DNA of 64,000 bases. Source: Leucobacter edaphi (GTDB lineage: Bacteria; Actinomycetota; Actinomycetes; Actinomycetales; Microbacteriaceae). The translations under genes and the position numbers were made by a program. Each line of letters opens with the position of its first letter. Position 1 is the stretch's first letter. Below, piece by piece: positions 26,166 to 34,950 of this stretch. The DNA is taken from NCBI RefSeq assembly GCF_016522535.1, contig NZ_JAEHOI010000002.1, positions 310,001 to 374,000 on the forward strand, given 5' to 3'. The notes beneath the pieces are model-generated. The model did no database searches. It was not told the origin of the DNA and saw nothing but the letters and a program-made list of their open reading frames with translations.

Positions 26166-27721
26166 CCCGGGCAGTGTGCCGGGCGGCCTCGATCGCGCTT
26201 ACCGGGTTGGAAGGAGCCGTCGTCGATGTCGAAGCCGCGGTATCCCAGCAGCTCCCGGGCATGGCGATCATCGGCCTTCCGGACACCGCGCTCGCCGAAG
26301 CCAAGCTGCGGGTGCGCACCGCCACCACCCAGGCCGGCCTCCCGCTCGCTGACCGATTCATCACCGTGAACCTGGGCCCGGCCTCTCTCCCCAAGCACGG
26401 AACGGGATTCGACCTTGCGATCGCCCTCGCGGCCCTCGCCGCCTCCGGCCGACTGCCCATCGATCGACTGTCCGCTGTCGCACACCTCGGCGAACTCGGT
26501 CTCGACGGGGGGCTTCGGCGGCCGGCAGGGCTTCTCTCAGCGGTGCTCGCCGCGCGAGCGAACGGTTTCACGCGCGTCATGGTTCCCGCGAGCTGTGCGG
26601 CCGAGGCAGCGCTCGTCCCGGGGATCACGGCTATTCCCGTTCAAAGCCTGGTTCACGCGGTCGCCTGGCACACCGCAGATGAGCGCACCGAACGAGTAGT
26701 GACGTCGACGGTCACTCAGCGGCCCCGGAGCGCGGTCGTTGAGGAGCCTCCGGAGGATCGCGACATCGCAGATGTGCAAGGTCAGAGCGAAGCCGTTGAA
26801 GCGCTCGTCATCGCGGCGGCCGGGAGGCACAACATTTCCATGGTCGGGCCGCCCGGTGCCGGGAAGACCCTGCTTGCGGAGCGGCTTCCGACGATCCTTC
26901 CCGACCTCGACGACGCCGAGGCGATGGAAGCGTCCAGTATCGCCTCGCTCGGCGGCAGAACGCTCACAGGACTGATCCGTCGGCCGCCGTTCGAACATCC
27001 CCACCACACCGCTTCATCCGCGGCGATCATCGGGGGAGGCGCAGGGGACCGGATCACGCCCGGCGCGATCACTCGCGCGTGTCACGGAGTGCTCTTCCTC
27101 GACGAGGCACCGGAATTCAACAGGGTCGTGCTGGACGCACTGCGCCAGCCGCTCGAACGGGGAGTCGTCGAACTGCAACGGTCACGGGTTCGAGCGACAT
27201 TGCCGGCGCGAATCCAGCTGGTGATCGCCGCGAACCCCTGCCCCTGCGGAAACGCGGGGTCCCCGGGAAGAGAAACCGTCTGCACCTGCAGCCCGAACAC
27301 GAGAGTCCGCTACATGCAGCGAATCTCCGGGCCGCTGAGCGACCGAATAGATCTGCGCCTCGGCCTGCAGCGCGTCACTCGGGTCCCCCATGCGGCCTCC
27401 GAAGACCATCGAGAGTGCAGCGCGAGCGTGCGGAGGCGCGTTGTCCTGGCCCGCAGACGCTCGGCCCGCAGACTCGCAGGCACCCCGTGGAAAGTGAACG
27501 GCGAACTGCCGGGCACCTGGCTCAGGGGCGGGAAGTACCGCCTCGCACGCTCGGAAACGGCGATCCTTGATCGTGCCCTCGCGCTCGGCGCGCTGACGCT
27601 TCGTGGCTACGATCGCGTCCTCCGCGTTGCGTGGAGCATCGCGGATCTCGCCGAGCTCGACCGTCCCGGACGACCCGAGATCGGGGCGGCGCTCGCCCTG
27701 AGGAATGGCGGCCAGCTGTGA
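26162..27721 (+). CDS. YifB/ComM family Mg-chelatase-like AAA+ ATPase
   Basis: A 519-residue AAA+ protein. The N-terminal Lon-type domain (about residues 20-120, PDTALAEAKLRVR) precedes the ATPase core with Walker A GPPGAGKTLLAE (about 228) and Walker B GVLFLDEAPEF (about 309), then the NPCPCG cysteine motif and a C-terminal Mg-chelatase helical domain. ComM homologues are branch-migration helicases that help integrate transformed DNA. GTG 26162 overlaps the preceding TGA. Its own stop overlaps dprA in the same way (GTGA at 27718-27721), so the yraN-yifB-dprA order is translationally coupled. Confidence 0.93.
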   Translation: MTRAVCRAASIALTGLEGAVVDVEAAVSQQLPGMAIIGLPDTALAEAKLRVRTATTQAGLPLADRFITVNLGPASLPKHGTGFDLAIALAALAASGRLPIDRLSAVAHLGELGLDGGLRRPAGLLSAVLAARANGFTRVMVPASCAAEAALVPGITAIPVQSLVHAVAWHTADERTERVVTSTVTQRPRSAVVEEPPEDRDIADVQGQSEAVEALVIAAAGRHNISMVGPPGAGKTLLAERLPTILPDLDDAEAMEASSIASLGGRTLTGLIRRPPFEHPHHTASSAAIIGGGAGDRITPGAITRACHGVLFLDEAPEFNRVVLDALRQPLERGVVELQRSRVRATLPARIQLVIAANPCPCGNAGSPGRETVCTCSPNTRVRYMQRISGPLSDRIDLRLGLQRVTRVPHAASEDHRECSASVRRRVVLARRRSARRLAGTPWKVNGELPGTWLRGGKYRLARSETAILDRALALGALTLRGYDRVLRVAWSIADLAELDRPGRPEIGAALALRNGGQL

Positions 27722-29145
27722 GCGGAGTATTCAGCGTGCTCGAAGCACTCGGGAGCGTGGCCGAGGTCGATCAAGCGCTCAGGAAGCTGAACGGCACTCA
27801 TCGGGAACCGGGCCGCACACAGGCGGAGGGGCCCGCGAACGGGAACGCCTCCTGCCTGGAGGCTCTCGCCCGCGTGGCGTGGTCCAGGTTGACCGAACCC
27901 GGTGACCGCATCGCCGGCATGTTGATCGGGCGCTACGGGGCTCCGAAAGCTCTGGAACTGGCGATTGACTCCCGGGATCCGCGCACCCTCCACGCGCGCA
28001 TCCGCTCGGAGAGCGACCTCGAGCTCACTCCAAAGGTGCTCGCGCAAGCACTGGCCCGCTGGAAACCCCGGTACAGCGTCGACGCGATCCGGCAGGATCT
28101 CCGCGCCAGCATCCGGAACGGGGCGTCGCTGCTCCTGCCCAGCGACCACGCCTGGCCGGACGGATTCGCCGATCTCGGGGAGCACGCGCCGATCCTGCTC
28201 TGGGTGCGCGGCAATCCGGAACTCCTGCGCACGCCGTCCGTCGCGATCGTGGGCGCCCGCGCCTGCACGGGCTACGGATCCACGGTGACCGCAGAACTCA
28301 CCGACGCGGCGTGCAACATGGGAGCGACGGTGGTGTCCGGCGCTGCCTACGGCATCGACGCGGTGGCGCACCGAGTCGCGCTCGGCAACGATGGCGCCAC
28401 CGTGGCCGTCCTGGCCGGCGGAGTCGATCGGCCCTATCCCGCGGCGCATACCGAGCTGCTCGCAACGATCGCCCAGCGTGGAGCCGTCGTCTCGGAGATG
28501 GTGCCGGGAGCCGCACCCACGCGGTGGCGTTTTCTCCAGCGGAACAGGATCATTGCGGCGCTCGCCGCAGCGACACTCGTCACCGAGGCGGGGGTGCGCT
28601 CCGGTTCCCTGAACACGGCAGGGCACGCGGCGGCTCTTGGCAGGGAGCTCGGTGCGGTGCCCGGTCCGGTGACGAGTTCGGCCTCCGCCGGGTGCCACGC
28701 GCTGATCCGCGATTACGGAGCGGCGCTGATCACCAACGCAGAGGAGCTCCGGATCCTGGCAGGGGCGCCCGAATCCGGTTTCGCGCGCCCCGAACGGGTG
28801 GGGAGGGGCGGGCCTGCTCCCTCTCGGGGTGGGAACCAGCGCTCGCGCTCGCGCGCGAGCGCGGAACAGGGAACAGAGCCCGTGCGGCGCCCGGGGAGCG
28901 GAGAACGCGCCGAGCCGGTGGCCAGCCAGGAGGCCGGTCAATCGAGGGGAGAAACGGCGCTGCACCGACGCCTCCTCGATGCACTCCCGCTGCGCGGGGC
29001 CCGGTCGGAGCACGAAGCGGCGCGGCTCGCCGGGGTGAGCAACAGGGACGCACGCGTCGGCTACGCGGAACTGCTGATCCTCGGGCATGTTGCCCGCGAT
29101 GAAACCTTCGCGCACGAAGAACGGAGGTGGAAACTCCGGGGGTGA
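27718..29145 (+). CDS. dprA: DNA processing protein DprA
   Basis: A 475-residue protein that loads RecA on single-stranded DNA during natural transformation and recombination. The Rossmann-like domain begins at VAIVGARACTGYG and contains GATVVSGAAYGIDAVAH, AVLAGGVDRPYP, RFLQRNRIIAALA and VTEAGVRSGSLNTA, all hallmark DprA motifs. A low-complexity Arg/Ser/Glu-rich linker (about residues 360-415) joins it to a winged-helix domain (ALPLRGARSEHEAARLAGVS). The N-terminal part is longer and more divergent than in many DprA proteins. GTG 27718 is inferred from the 4-base overlap with yifB. There is no sign of other competence genes in the window. Confidence 0.92.
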   Translation: MSGVFSVLEALGSVAEVDQALRKLNGTHREPGRTQAEGPANGNASCLEALARVAWSRLTEPGDRIAGMLIGRYGAPKALELAIDSRDPRTLHARIRSESDLELTPKVLAQALARWKPRYSVDAIRQDLRASIRNGASLLLPSDHAWPDGFADLGEHAPILLWVRGNPELLRTPSVAIVGARACTGYGSTVTAELTDAACNMGATVVSGAAYGIDAVAHRVALGNDGATVAVLAGGVDRPYPAAHTELLATIAQRGAVVSEMVPGAAPTRWRFLQRNRIIAALAAATLVTEAGVRSGSLNTAGHAAALGRELGAVPGPVTSSASAGCHALIRDYGAALITNAEELRILAGAPESGFARPERVGRGGPAPSRGGNQRSRSRASAEQGTEPVRRPGSGERAEPVASQEAGQSRGETALHRRLLDALPLRGARSEHEAARLAGVSNRDARVGYAELLILGHVARDETFAHEERRWKLRG

Positions 29146-29157
29146 TGCCGCGTTACT

Positions 29158-29496
29158 TCAGGGGAGCAGGGAGGAGCCGTTCGCCTGTAGGAGCGAGAGG
29201 TCCCCTCTGCGCTGCTGCTCAAGCTCAGCCATGTGCTGCTGCTCGAGCGAAGCCCTGTGCTTGTGCGCTGAGCGGTTCGATTCGGCTCCCGGAGGGTGCG
29301 TCTCGGAACCGAGGCGAGGTTCCCGCTCGTTCGCGGGGGACACGACGGCCGGGTCCGAAGGGGGCTGCGATTCCACAGGGCCGAGGCTGCACCCCGCGGC
29401 GCTCAGCAGGAGCGCCCCGGACAGAGCGACCGCCGCGCGCACCGCAGGCGAGGCTCGCGCGCCTGCGCGTGGAACAACTCGAGAAATGACGACCAT
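29158..29496 (-). CDS. Small predicted lipoprotein of unknown function
   Basis: A 112-residue protein. A basic N-terminus, a hydrophobic stretch AAVALSGALLLSAAGC and a lipobox (LSAAGC) predict lipidation of the cysteine and anchoring to the outer face of the membrane. The remainder is short and polar, with a Gln/Glu-rich tail (SLEQQHMAELEQQRRGDL) that could form a helix. GGGAGGAG lies 7 bases before the ATG, which argues for a real gene although I recognise no family. It is convergent with dprA (12-base gap) and divergent from xerC. Confidence 0.68.
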   Translation of the reverse strand: MVVISRVVPRAGARASPAVRAAVALSGALLLSAAGCSLGPVESQPPSDPAVVSPANEREPRLGSETHPPGAESNRSAHKHRASLEQQHMAELEQQRRGDLSLLQANGSSLLP

Positions 29497-29664
29497 CCGG
29501 CAACTCCTCCCGCTGCTCTGCGATGACGAGGCACATCCAGTGTTGCCAGGGTACCAGGGGAAGCGGACGGTGCACGGGGCTTCACCGGGGCCGACACCAC
29601 AGAAAAAACGCCGCGCGCGAGGAACACGGACCGATGAGAGGAGGGATCAGGGGAAGATAGAGAC

Positions 29665-30645
29665 ATGAAGCTGGACGAGGCCATCGAGGGGTTCCTCCGC
29701 GCCATCGAGCTGGAGTACGGTTACTCCGAGCACACGGCGCGAGCATACCGCCGCGACCTCGCCGACCTGCTCGAATACGCCGAACAGCAGCGGGTCGGAG
29801 ATCTCGCCGGCCTCGACCTCGAACTCATGCGCGGCTGGCTCTGGCACCGGCAGCAGCGCGGTCTCGCCCCGTCGACGCTCGCCCGTAACGTCGCCACGCT
29901 GAAGTCCTTCGGTTCCTGGCTCGAACGCACCGAACGCGTTCCCGGCAGCCCTGCCTCGCGACTCCGCGCGCCCAAGGCGCCGCGATCGCTCCCTCGAGTG
30001 CTCGCCAACGAACAGGTCGCCCGCATCCTCGAGCGGGCCGGGCACCGAGCCGACACCGGTGATCCGGCAGCACTCCGCGACCGCGCGATCCTCGAGCTCC
30101 TCTACGCTTCGGCGCTGCGCGTCTCAGAACTGTGCGCGCTTCCCGTCAACGGGCTCGACCAGCGCGAGCGCACCGTACGGGTCCTCGGAAAAGGAGGCAA
30201 AGAGCGCGTGGTTCCACTCGGGGCGCCGGCCGCGGAAGCCATCGGGAACTACCTCGAACGCGGGCGGCCAGCGCTCGCCGCGCGAGCGGCGAACCGCCCA
30301 GCGGCTGCGGGCGTGCACGGCCCGCGAAAAGGGGAGAACTCCGGGGCCCCCGCCGCCGGGGCGCCCGAGCGGCCGCTTTTCCTGGGGAACCGAGGCGGCC
30401 GCCTCACCCCGAATGCCGTCTATCGACTCGTCTCCCGCGAACTCGAGCAGGAACCCGGCGGCGGCCCCCGCGGCCCGCACGCCCTGCGGCACACCGCCGC
30501 CACGCACCTCCTCGACGGGGGAGCCGACCTCCGCATCGTCCAGGAGATGCTCGGCCACTCCAGCCTCGCCAGCACGCAGGTCTACACCCACGTCTCCACG
30601 GAGCGCCTCGCCGAACGGTACCGTCAAGCCCACCCGCGCGCCTGA
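29665..30645 (+). CDS. xerC: Tyrosine site-specific recombinase, XerC type
   Basis: A 326-residue recombinase that, with XerD, resolves chromosome dimers at dif. A SAM-like N-terminal domain (EYGYSEHTARAYRRDLADLLEY) is followed by the catalytic domain with Arg152 (SALRVSEL), LGKGGKERVVPLG, His272/Arg275 (HALRHTAATHLL), His298 (LGHSS) and nucleophile Tyr307 (VYTHVS). All catalytic residues are present. A Gly/Pro/Ala-rich insertion (about residues 205-235) lengthens a loop compared with E. coli XerC. The ATG has AGGGGAAG upstream. Convergent with the M23 peptidase gene. Confidence 0.92.
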   Translation: MKLDEAIEGFLRAIELEYGYSEHTARAYRRDLADLLEYAEQQRVGDLAGLDLELMRGWLWHRQQRGLAPSTLARNVATLKSFGSWLERTERVPGSPASRLRAPKAPRSLPRVLANEQVARILERAGHRADTGDPAALRDRAILELLYASALRVSELCALPVNGLDQRERTVRVLGKGGKERVVPLGAPAAEAIGNYLERGRPALAARAANRPAAAGVHGPRKGENSGAPAAGAPERPLFLGNRGGRLTPNAVYRLVSRELEQEPGGGPRGPHALRHTAATHLLDGGADLRIVQEMLGHSSLASTQVYTHVSTERLAERYRQAHPRA

Positions 30646-30656
30646 ACCGATCCCGT

Positions 30657-31424
30657 CTACCACGGCAGGAGCCGCGGCCGCCCCAGATAACGCAGCATCG
30701 GATCCACGTACTCGCCGTTCACGCGCACCCCTAGGTGCACGCAGCCGCCGCTGCAGTGCCCGCCCGTGCCGACCGCGCCGATGCGGTCCCCGGCGACCAC
30801 CTCCGTACCGACGGGCGGTGCGTCGCCAACGGGCTCGAGCGAGAAGAGCGCGCCATCGGGGGAGCGAACGGTCACCACGGGGCGAGCCGCGACGTCTCCC
30901 GCGAAAGAGACGACCCCGGTGACCGGACTGGCGACGGCTTCACCCTCGCCCGCGGCGATGTCGATGCCGCGATGCCCCGGCCCGTATCGATGCTCGGGAG
31001 GCCGGAACGGCTCCGTGATCCTCAGGGGGAGACCGAACGGGGGAACCCAGAGTCCATCCGGGACGCGGTCCGATGCCGCGGGCGGGGGCGCCTCCGTGAC
31101 CCCGCCACTCAGCATTGTTCGGGTCGGAGGGTGAACCGGCGCGGGGTCGAACGCGCCCGGGAGGCGCGGTGAGTGCCGCGCGCTGATGACCCGCGTCACC
31201 GGATCCCCGGTTCCCGCCCGCGGATCACGCCCGGCCGCGCCGGCACTCGGCACGGAGGGCGGGGCTTGGAGGCCGGTCCCAGCGGCCGCGCAGAGCAGAG
31301 CCCAGCTCAGCAGCAGGATGGCGGTCGGGCTGCTCGGTCGCGACCGCGGCCGGAGGAAGCGTGCGAACAGGCGCAGGATCAGGCGCACGATCAGGCGCAG
31401 GATTGCGATCGGGGGAGGGCTCAT
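30657..31424 (-). CDS. Secreted M23 family metallopeptidase
   Basis: A 255-residue protein. The N-terminus (RLIVRLILRLFARFLRPR) is strongly basic and amphipathic and precedes a hydrophobic signal segment (TAILLLSWALLCAAAG). A Pro/Arg-rich linker leads to the M23 domain with HRGIDIAAGEGEAVASPV (His and Asp zinc ligands) and CSGGCVHLGVRV (third zinc ligand His). M23 enzymes cut peptidoglycan peptides or act as regulators of other hydrolases. The short two-Cys loop HCSGGCVH may form a disulfide. ATG 31424 is chosen because the signal sequence follows; no clear Shine-Dalgarno sequence was found, so a start slightly upstream (GTG 31445) is possible. An in-frame extension continues far upstream but is antisense to rpsB and tsf. 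Confidence 0.85.
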   Translation of the reverse strand: MSPPPIAILRLIVRLILRLFARFLRPRSRPSSPTAILLLSWALLCAAAGTGLQAPPSVPSAGAAGRDPRAGTGDPVTRVISARHSPRLPGAFDPAPVHPPTRTMLSGGVTEAPPPAASDRVPDGLWVPPFGLPLRITEPFRPPEHRYGPGHRGIDIAAGEGEAVASPVTGVVSFAGDVAARPVVTVRSPDGALFSLEPVGDAPPVGTEVVAGDRIGAVGTGGHCSGGCVHLGVRVNGEYVDPMLRYLGRPRLLPW

Positions 31425-31535
31425 GCCGCAATCATCGAGGAGCACCGTTGCGCGGGGTGCGTGGGGCGGAGAGGCTGTGGAAAAAGCCGCTGAAATACCG
31501 TGCGTCGGACTGCGGTGAGCGACGCCTCCGGGTGC

Positions 31536-31541
31536 TACACT
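31536..31541 (+). promoter_or_regulatory. Candidate -10 (TACACT) for rpsB-tsf
   Basis: TACACT lies 177 bases before the rpsB start. No strong -35 is visible. It would give a leader of about 170 bases. Confidence 0.45.
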
Positions 31542-31545
31542 GGAC

Positions 31546-31718
31546 GGGCACCTTGCAAGAGGTGACTTCGCGTGCCCATCACCACGGTGAGACGCCATCG
31601 GTCCCGTTCCATTCGGTTCGGGCGGCTGAACCCGGGGGCACCAGGATCTGATCGCACCCGCGATCGATAACAACCGCAAGCGCGCGCCCGAAGGGGTGCG
31701 CAGAACAGGAGACCGGCA
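31546..31718 (+). promoter_or_regulatory. Long structured leader of rpsB
   Basis: The interval contains competing hairpins: GGGCAC (31546-31551) with GTGCCC (31572-31577), and CACCT (31549-31553) with AGGTG (31560-31564), which share bases. A small TCACC/GGTGA hairpin follows. No gene is seen in it. Autoregulation through S2 is known in other bacteria, so a regulatory leader is plausible but unproven here. Confidence 0.35.
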
Positions 31719-32567
31719 ATGGCCGTCGTCACCATGCGCCAGCTGCTCGACAGCGGCGTCCACTTCGGACACCAGACCCGCCGTTGGAACCCGAAGATGA
31801 AGCGCTTCATCTTCACCGAGCGCTCGGGCATCTACATCATCGACCTCCAGCAGTCGCTCGGCTACATCGACGCTGCCTACGAGTTCGTCAAGCAGACCGT
31901 TGCCCGCGGCGGCAACATCCTCTTCGTCGGCACGAAGAAGCAGGCCCAGGAGGCCATCGCCGAGCAGGCGACCCGCGTCAACCAGCCCTACGTCAACCAG
32001 CGCTGGCTGGGCGGCCTCCTCACGAACTTCCAGACCGTCACCGGCCGTCTGGAGCGCATGAAGGAGCTCGAGCAGCTCGACTTCGAGGGCACCACGAGCG
32101 GCTTCACCAAGAAGGAGCTCCTCCTCAAGAAGCGCGAGCTCGAGAAGCTCCAGAAGTCGCTCGGCGGCATCCGTCACATGACGAAGACCCCGTCGGCCCT
32201 CTGGGTGGTCGACACCAAGAAGGAGCACCTCGCGATCGACGAGGCGAAGAAGCTCGGGATCCCCGTGATCGCGATCCTCGACACCAACTGCGATCCCGAC
32301 GAGGTCACCTACCCGATCCCGGGCAACGATGACGCGATCCGCTCCGTCGCGCTGCTCACCCGCGTGATCGCCGACGCTGCTGCTGAGGGCCTCATGGAGC
32401 GCCACCAGAAGCCGGAGTCGGGCGAGGCCGCCGCCGAGCCGCTCGCCGAGTGGGAGGTCGAGCTCCTCGGTGCCGAGCAGAAGACCGAAGAGCCCGCGGC
32501 CGAGGCCGTCGAGGTCGAGGTCGCAGAGGTCGAGGCTCCTGCAGCCGAGACCCCCGCTGCCGAGTAA
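31719..32567 (+). CDS. rpsB: 30S ribosomal protein S2
   Basis: A 282-residue protein. The core carries the signatures [46 protein letters not shown] and [33 protein letters not shown]2 assembles late on the 30S subunit near S1/bS1-type proteins and the anti-Shine-Dalgarno region. The C-terminus extends into an Ala/Glu/Val-rich acidic tail of about 35 residues, common in high-GC actinobacterial S2. AGGAGA lies upstream of the ATG. It is co-transcribed with tsf (37 bases downstream). Confidence 0.97.
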   Translation: MAVVTMRQLLDSGVHFGHQTRRWNPKMKRFIFTERSGIYIIDLQQSLGYIDAAYEFVKQTVARGGNILFVGTKKQAQEAIAEQATRVNQPYVNQRWLGGLLTNFQTVTGRLERMKELEQLDFEGTTSGFTKKELLLKKRELEKLQKSLGGIRHMTKTPSALWVVDTKKEHLAIDEAKKLGIPVIAILDTNCDPDEVTYPIPGNDDAIRSVALLTRVIADAAAEGLMERHQKPESGEAAAEPLAEWEVELLGAEQKTEEPAAEAVEVEVAEVEAPAAETPAAE

Positions 32568-32604
32568 TTCAACTTTCGTCGAACCATCCACTAAGGAGTC
32601 ACAC

Positions 32605-33435
32605 ATGGCTGCAGTAAGCATGGCCGCTGTGAAGGAGCTGCGCGACCGCCTCGGCGCCGGCATGCTCGACAGCAAGAACGCACTCATCGAAGCTGAGGGC
32701 GACATCGAGAAGGCGATCGAGATCCTTCGCCTCAAGGGCCTCAAGGGCGTTGCCAAGCGCGGCGACCGCGAGGCGAGCGAGGGTCTTGTCGCGGTCAAGG
32801 AGACCGAGGGCGCCGCAACGATGATCGAGCTCGTCTGCGAGACCGACTTCGTCGCGAAGAACGAGAAGTTCATCGCTCTCGCCGACCGCGTCGTCGACGC
32901 GATCGCAGCGGCGGGTGCCGCCGATGTCGAGGCCGCGCTCGCGGCTCCGCTCGAGGGCAAGACCGTCGAGGCCGTCATCACCGACGAGTCCGCGATCATC
33001 GGTGAGCGCATCGTTCTCCGCAAGGTCAGCCGTATCGAGGCCCCCGCGACCTCGGTGTACCTGCACCGCACCTCGAAGGATCTTCCCCCGCAGATCGGCG
33101 TCGTCGTCGGCTACGAGGGCGACGATGCAGAGGCCGCGCTCTCCATCGCGCGCCACATCTCCTTCGCCGATCCGCTCTACGTGAACCGCGACGAGGTTCC
33201 CGAGGCGGACGTCGAGAAGGAGCGCGATATCGTCACCGAGATCTCGAAGAACGAGGGCAAGCCGGAGGCCGCCCTGCCGAAGATCGTCGAGGGTCGCCTC
33301 AACGCCTTCTTCAAGCAGGTCGTCCTCACCGAGCAGGTCCACGCGCTCGACGACGAGAAGCGCGACGTGAAGAAGGTCGCTGACGCCGCAGGCATCACCG
33401 TCACCGGCTTCGCGCGCAGCAAGGTCGGCGCCTAG
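32605..33435 (+). CDS. tsf: Translation elongation factor Ts
   Basis: A 276-residue guanine-nucleotide exchange factor for EF-Tu. The N-terminal UBA-like domain has [25 protein letters not shown]; the core contains [11 protein letters not shown], which contacts EF-Tu. A full-length C-terminal dimer/core subdomain is present. ATG 32605 is preceded by AAGGAG, 7 bases upstream; longer in-frame frames upstream lie within rpsB. It is the second gene of the rpsB-tsf operon and ends at a strong terminator. Confidence 0.97.
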   Translation: MAAVSMAAVKELRDRLGAGMLDSKNALIEAEGDIEKAIEILRLKGLKGVAKRGDREASEGLVAVKETEGAATMIELVCETDFVAKNEKFIALADRVVDAIAAAGAADVEAALAAPLEGKTVEAVITDESAIIGERIVLRKVSRIEAPATSVYLHRTSKDLPPQIGVVVGYEGDDAEAALSIARHISFADPLYVNRDEVPEADVEKERDIVTEISKNEGKPEAALPKIVEGRLNAFFKQVVLTEQVHALDDEKRDVKKVADAAGITVTGFARSKVGA

Positions 33436-33444
33436 CACCACCGC

Positions 33445-33476
33445 ACAGGACCCGGGCCACACGGCCCGGGTCCTGT
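33445..33476 (+). terminator. Terminator of the rpsB-tsf operon
   Basis: ACAGGACCCGGGCC (33445-33458) and GGCCCGGGTCCTGT (33463-33476) form a perfect 14-bp stem with loop ACAC, 9 bases after the stop. Confidence 0.88.
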
Positions 33477-33479
33477 CGT

Positions 33480-33511
33480 GTGTCGGCACTAGTATTGGCC
33501 AAGGCCGACAC
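33480..33511. promoter_or_regulatory. Inverted repeat flanking the pyrH -10 region
   Basis: GTGTCGGC (33480-33487) and GCCGACAC (33504-33511) are perfect 8-bp arms 16 bases apart. The -10-like TAGTAT (33490-33495) lies between them. The arrangement could be an operator; no candidate regulator is known. Confidence 0.4.
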
Positions 33512-33607
33512 CGCCCGGCGCGCGACCACGAGCAGCTGGCTCCGAATCGCCTCGCCACCAGGCCGAAACACCCGGACTCGCCCCCCGCACCACCAAGGAG
33601 AAGCCAC

Positions 33608-34327
33608 ATGACCACCGCCCCAGCACGCAAGCGCCGCGTCCTCCTCAAGCTCTCCGGTGAGGCGTTCGGAGGCGGCACGCTCGGCGTCAACCCCGACGTG
33701 GTCAGCCAGATCGCCCGCGAGATCGCGGCGGCGGTGGAGCACTCCGAGGTCGCCGTTGTGGTCGGCGGCGGCAACTTCTTCCGCGGCGCCGAGCTCTCCC
33801 AGCGCGGCATGGATCGGGCCCGCGCCGACTACATGGGCATGCTCGGCACCGTCATGAACGCGCTCGCGCTGCAGGACTTCCTCGAGCAGGCCGGCGTGTC
33901 CAGCCGCGTGCAGTCCGCCATCACCATGACCCAGGTCGCCGAGACTTACATCCCGCTCCGCGCGATCCGCCACCTCGAAAAGGGCCGCGTCGTGATCTTC
34001 GGCGCGGGCGCGGGGCTGCCCTACTTCTCCACCGACACGGTCGCGGCGCAGCGCGCGCTCGAGATCCACGCCGACGAGGTGCTCGTCGCGAAGAACGGCG
34101 TCGACGGCGTCTACACCGCAGATCCCAACAAGGATCCCGAGGCCACGCTCATCGAAGAGATCACCTACAACGACGCGCTGGTGCGCGGCCTCAAGGTCGT
34201 CGACTCGACCTCCTTCAGCCTCTGCATGGACAACGGCATGCCGATGCGCGTGTTCGGCATGGAACCCGCTGGCAACGTGACCGCGGCGATCCGTGGCGAG
34301 AAGCTCGGCACGCTCGTTCACCGCTGA
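33608..34327 (+). CDS. pyrH: UMP kinase
   Basis: A 239-residue amino-acid-kinase-fold enzyme that phosphorylates UMP to UDP in pyrimidine nucleotide synthesis; it is hexameric and GTP-regulated in other bacteria. Motifs present are [26 protein letters not shown], the [13 protein letters not shown] helix, and the uridylate-specific [16 protein letters not shown] and EPAGNV at the C-terminus. AAGGAG precedes the ATG by 7 bases. Located after tsf with its own promoter region, then frr, the usual rpsB-tsf-pyrH-frr order. Confidence 0.97.
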   Translation: MTTAPARKRRVLLKLSGEAFGGGTLGVNPDVVSQIAREIAAAVEHSEVAVVVGGGNFFRGAELSQRGMDRARADYMGMLGTVMNALALQDFLEQAGVSSRVQSAITMTQVAETYIPLRAIRHLEKGRVVIFGAGAGLPYFSTDTVAAQRALEIHADEVLVAKNGVDGVYTADPNKDPEATLIEEITYNDALVRGLKVVDSTSFSLCMDNGMPMRVFGMEPAGNVTAAIRGEKLGTLVHR

Positions 34328-34391
34328 TCAGCGGCAACAGGGCCGTCACCACTAAGCTTGAACTATTCCCGCACACACGAAGGAGCGCACC

Positions 34392-34946
34392 GTGATCGAA
34401 GAGGTCTTCGCCGATGTTAAGGACCGCATGACGAAGGCGGTCGAGTCCGCGAAGGACGGCTTCGCGACTGTTCGGACGGGCCGCGCGAACCCCTCGCTGC
34501 TCCAGAACGTGCAGGTCGACTACTACGGCACGCCGACCCCGCTCGCGCAGCTCGCCTCGGTGCAGAACCAGGACGCGCGCAGCCTCCTCATCACTCCCTA
34601 CGACAAGGGCGCGATGAAGGACATCGAGCAGGCGATCCGCGACATGCCCAATCTCGGTGCGAACCCCACGAACGACGGCAGCGTCATTCGTGTCACGCTT
34701 CCCGAGCTGACCGCAGAGCGCCGCAAGGAGTTCGTGAAGATCGTGAAGACCCGCGCCGAGGACGCGCGCGTCGCGATCCGCAACGTCCGCCGCAGCGGCA
34801 TGGATGACCTCGACGCGCTGAAGAGCGAGCTTCCCGAGGACGACGTGGTGCGCGCCGAGAAGGAACTCGAGGCGGTCACGAAGCAGTTCATCGAGCAGAT
34901 CGACGACGCTTTCAAGCGCAAAGAGGCAGAGCTCCTGGAGGTCTGA
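34392..34946 (+). CDS. frr: Ribosome recycling factor
   Basis: A 184-residue tRNA-shaped protein that, with EF-G, splits post-termination ribosomes. The recognisable segments are [52 protein letters not shown], and [17 protein letters not shown] 34392 is preceded by AAGGAG at 6 bases. The Shine-Dalgarno sequence of cdsA (GGAGGT, 34937-34942) lies inside the last codons of frr, so the next gene is coupled. Confidence 0.97.
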   Translation: MIEEVFADVKDRMTKAVESAKDGFATVRTGRANPSLLQNVQVDYYGTPTPLAQLASVQNQDARSLLITPYDKGAMKDIEQAIRDMPNLGANPTNDGSVIRVTLPELTAERRKEFVKIVKTRAEDARVAIRNVRRSGMDDLDALKSELPEDDVVRAEKELEAVTKQFIEQIDDAFKRKEAELLEV

Positions 34947-34950
34947 TCGG

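Noticed and set aside
32599-33810. 403-residue minus-strand frame opposite tsf and pyrH
   Set aside because: Antisense to two certain genes and their terminator; no motif.
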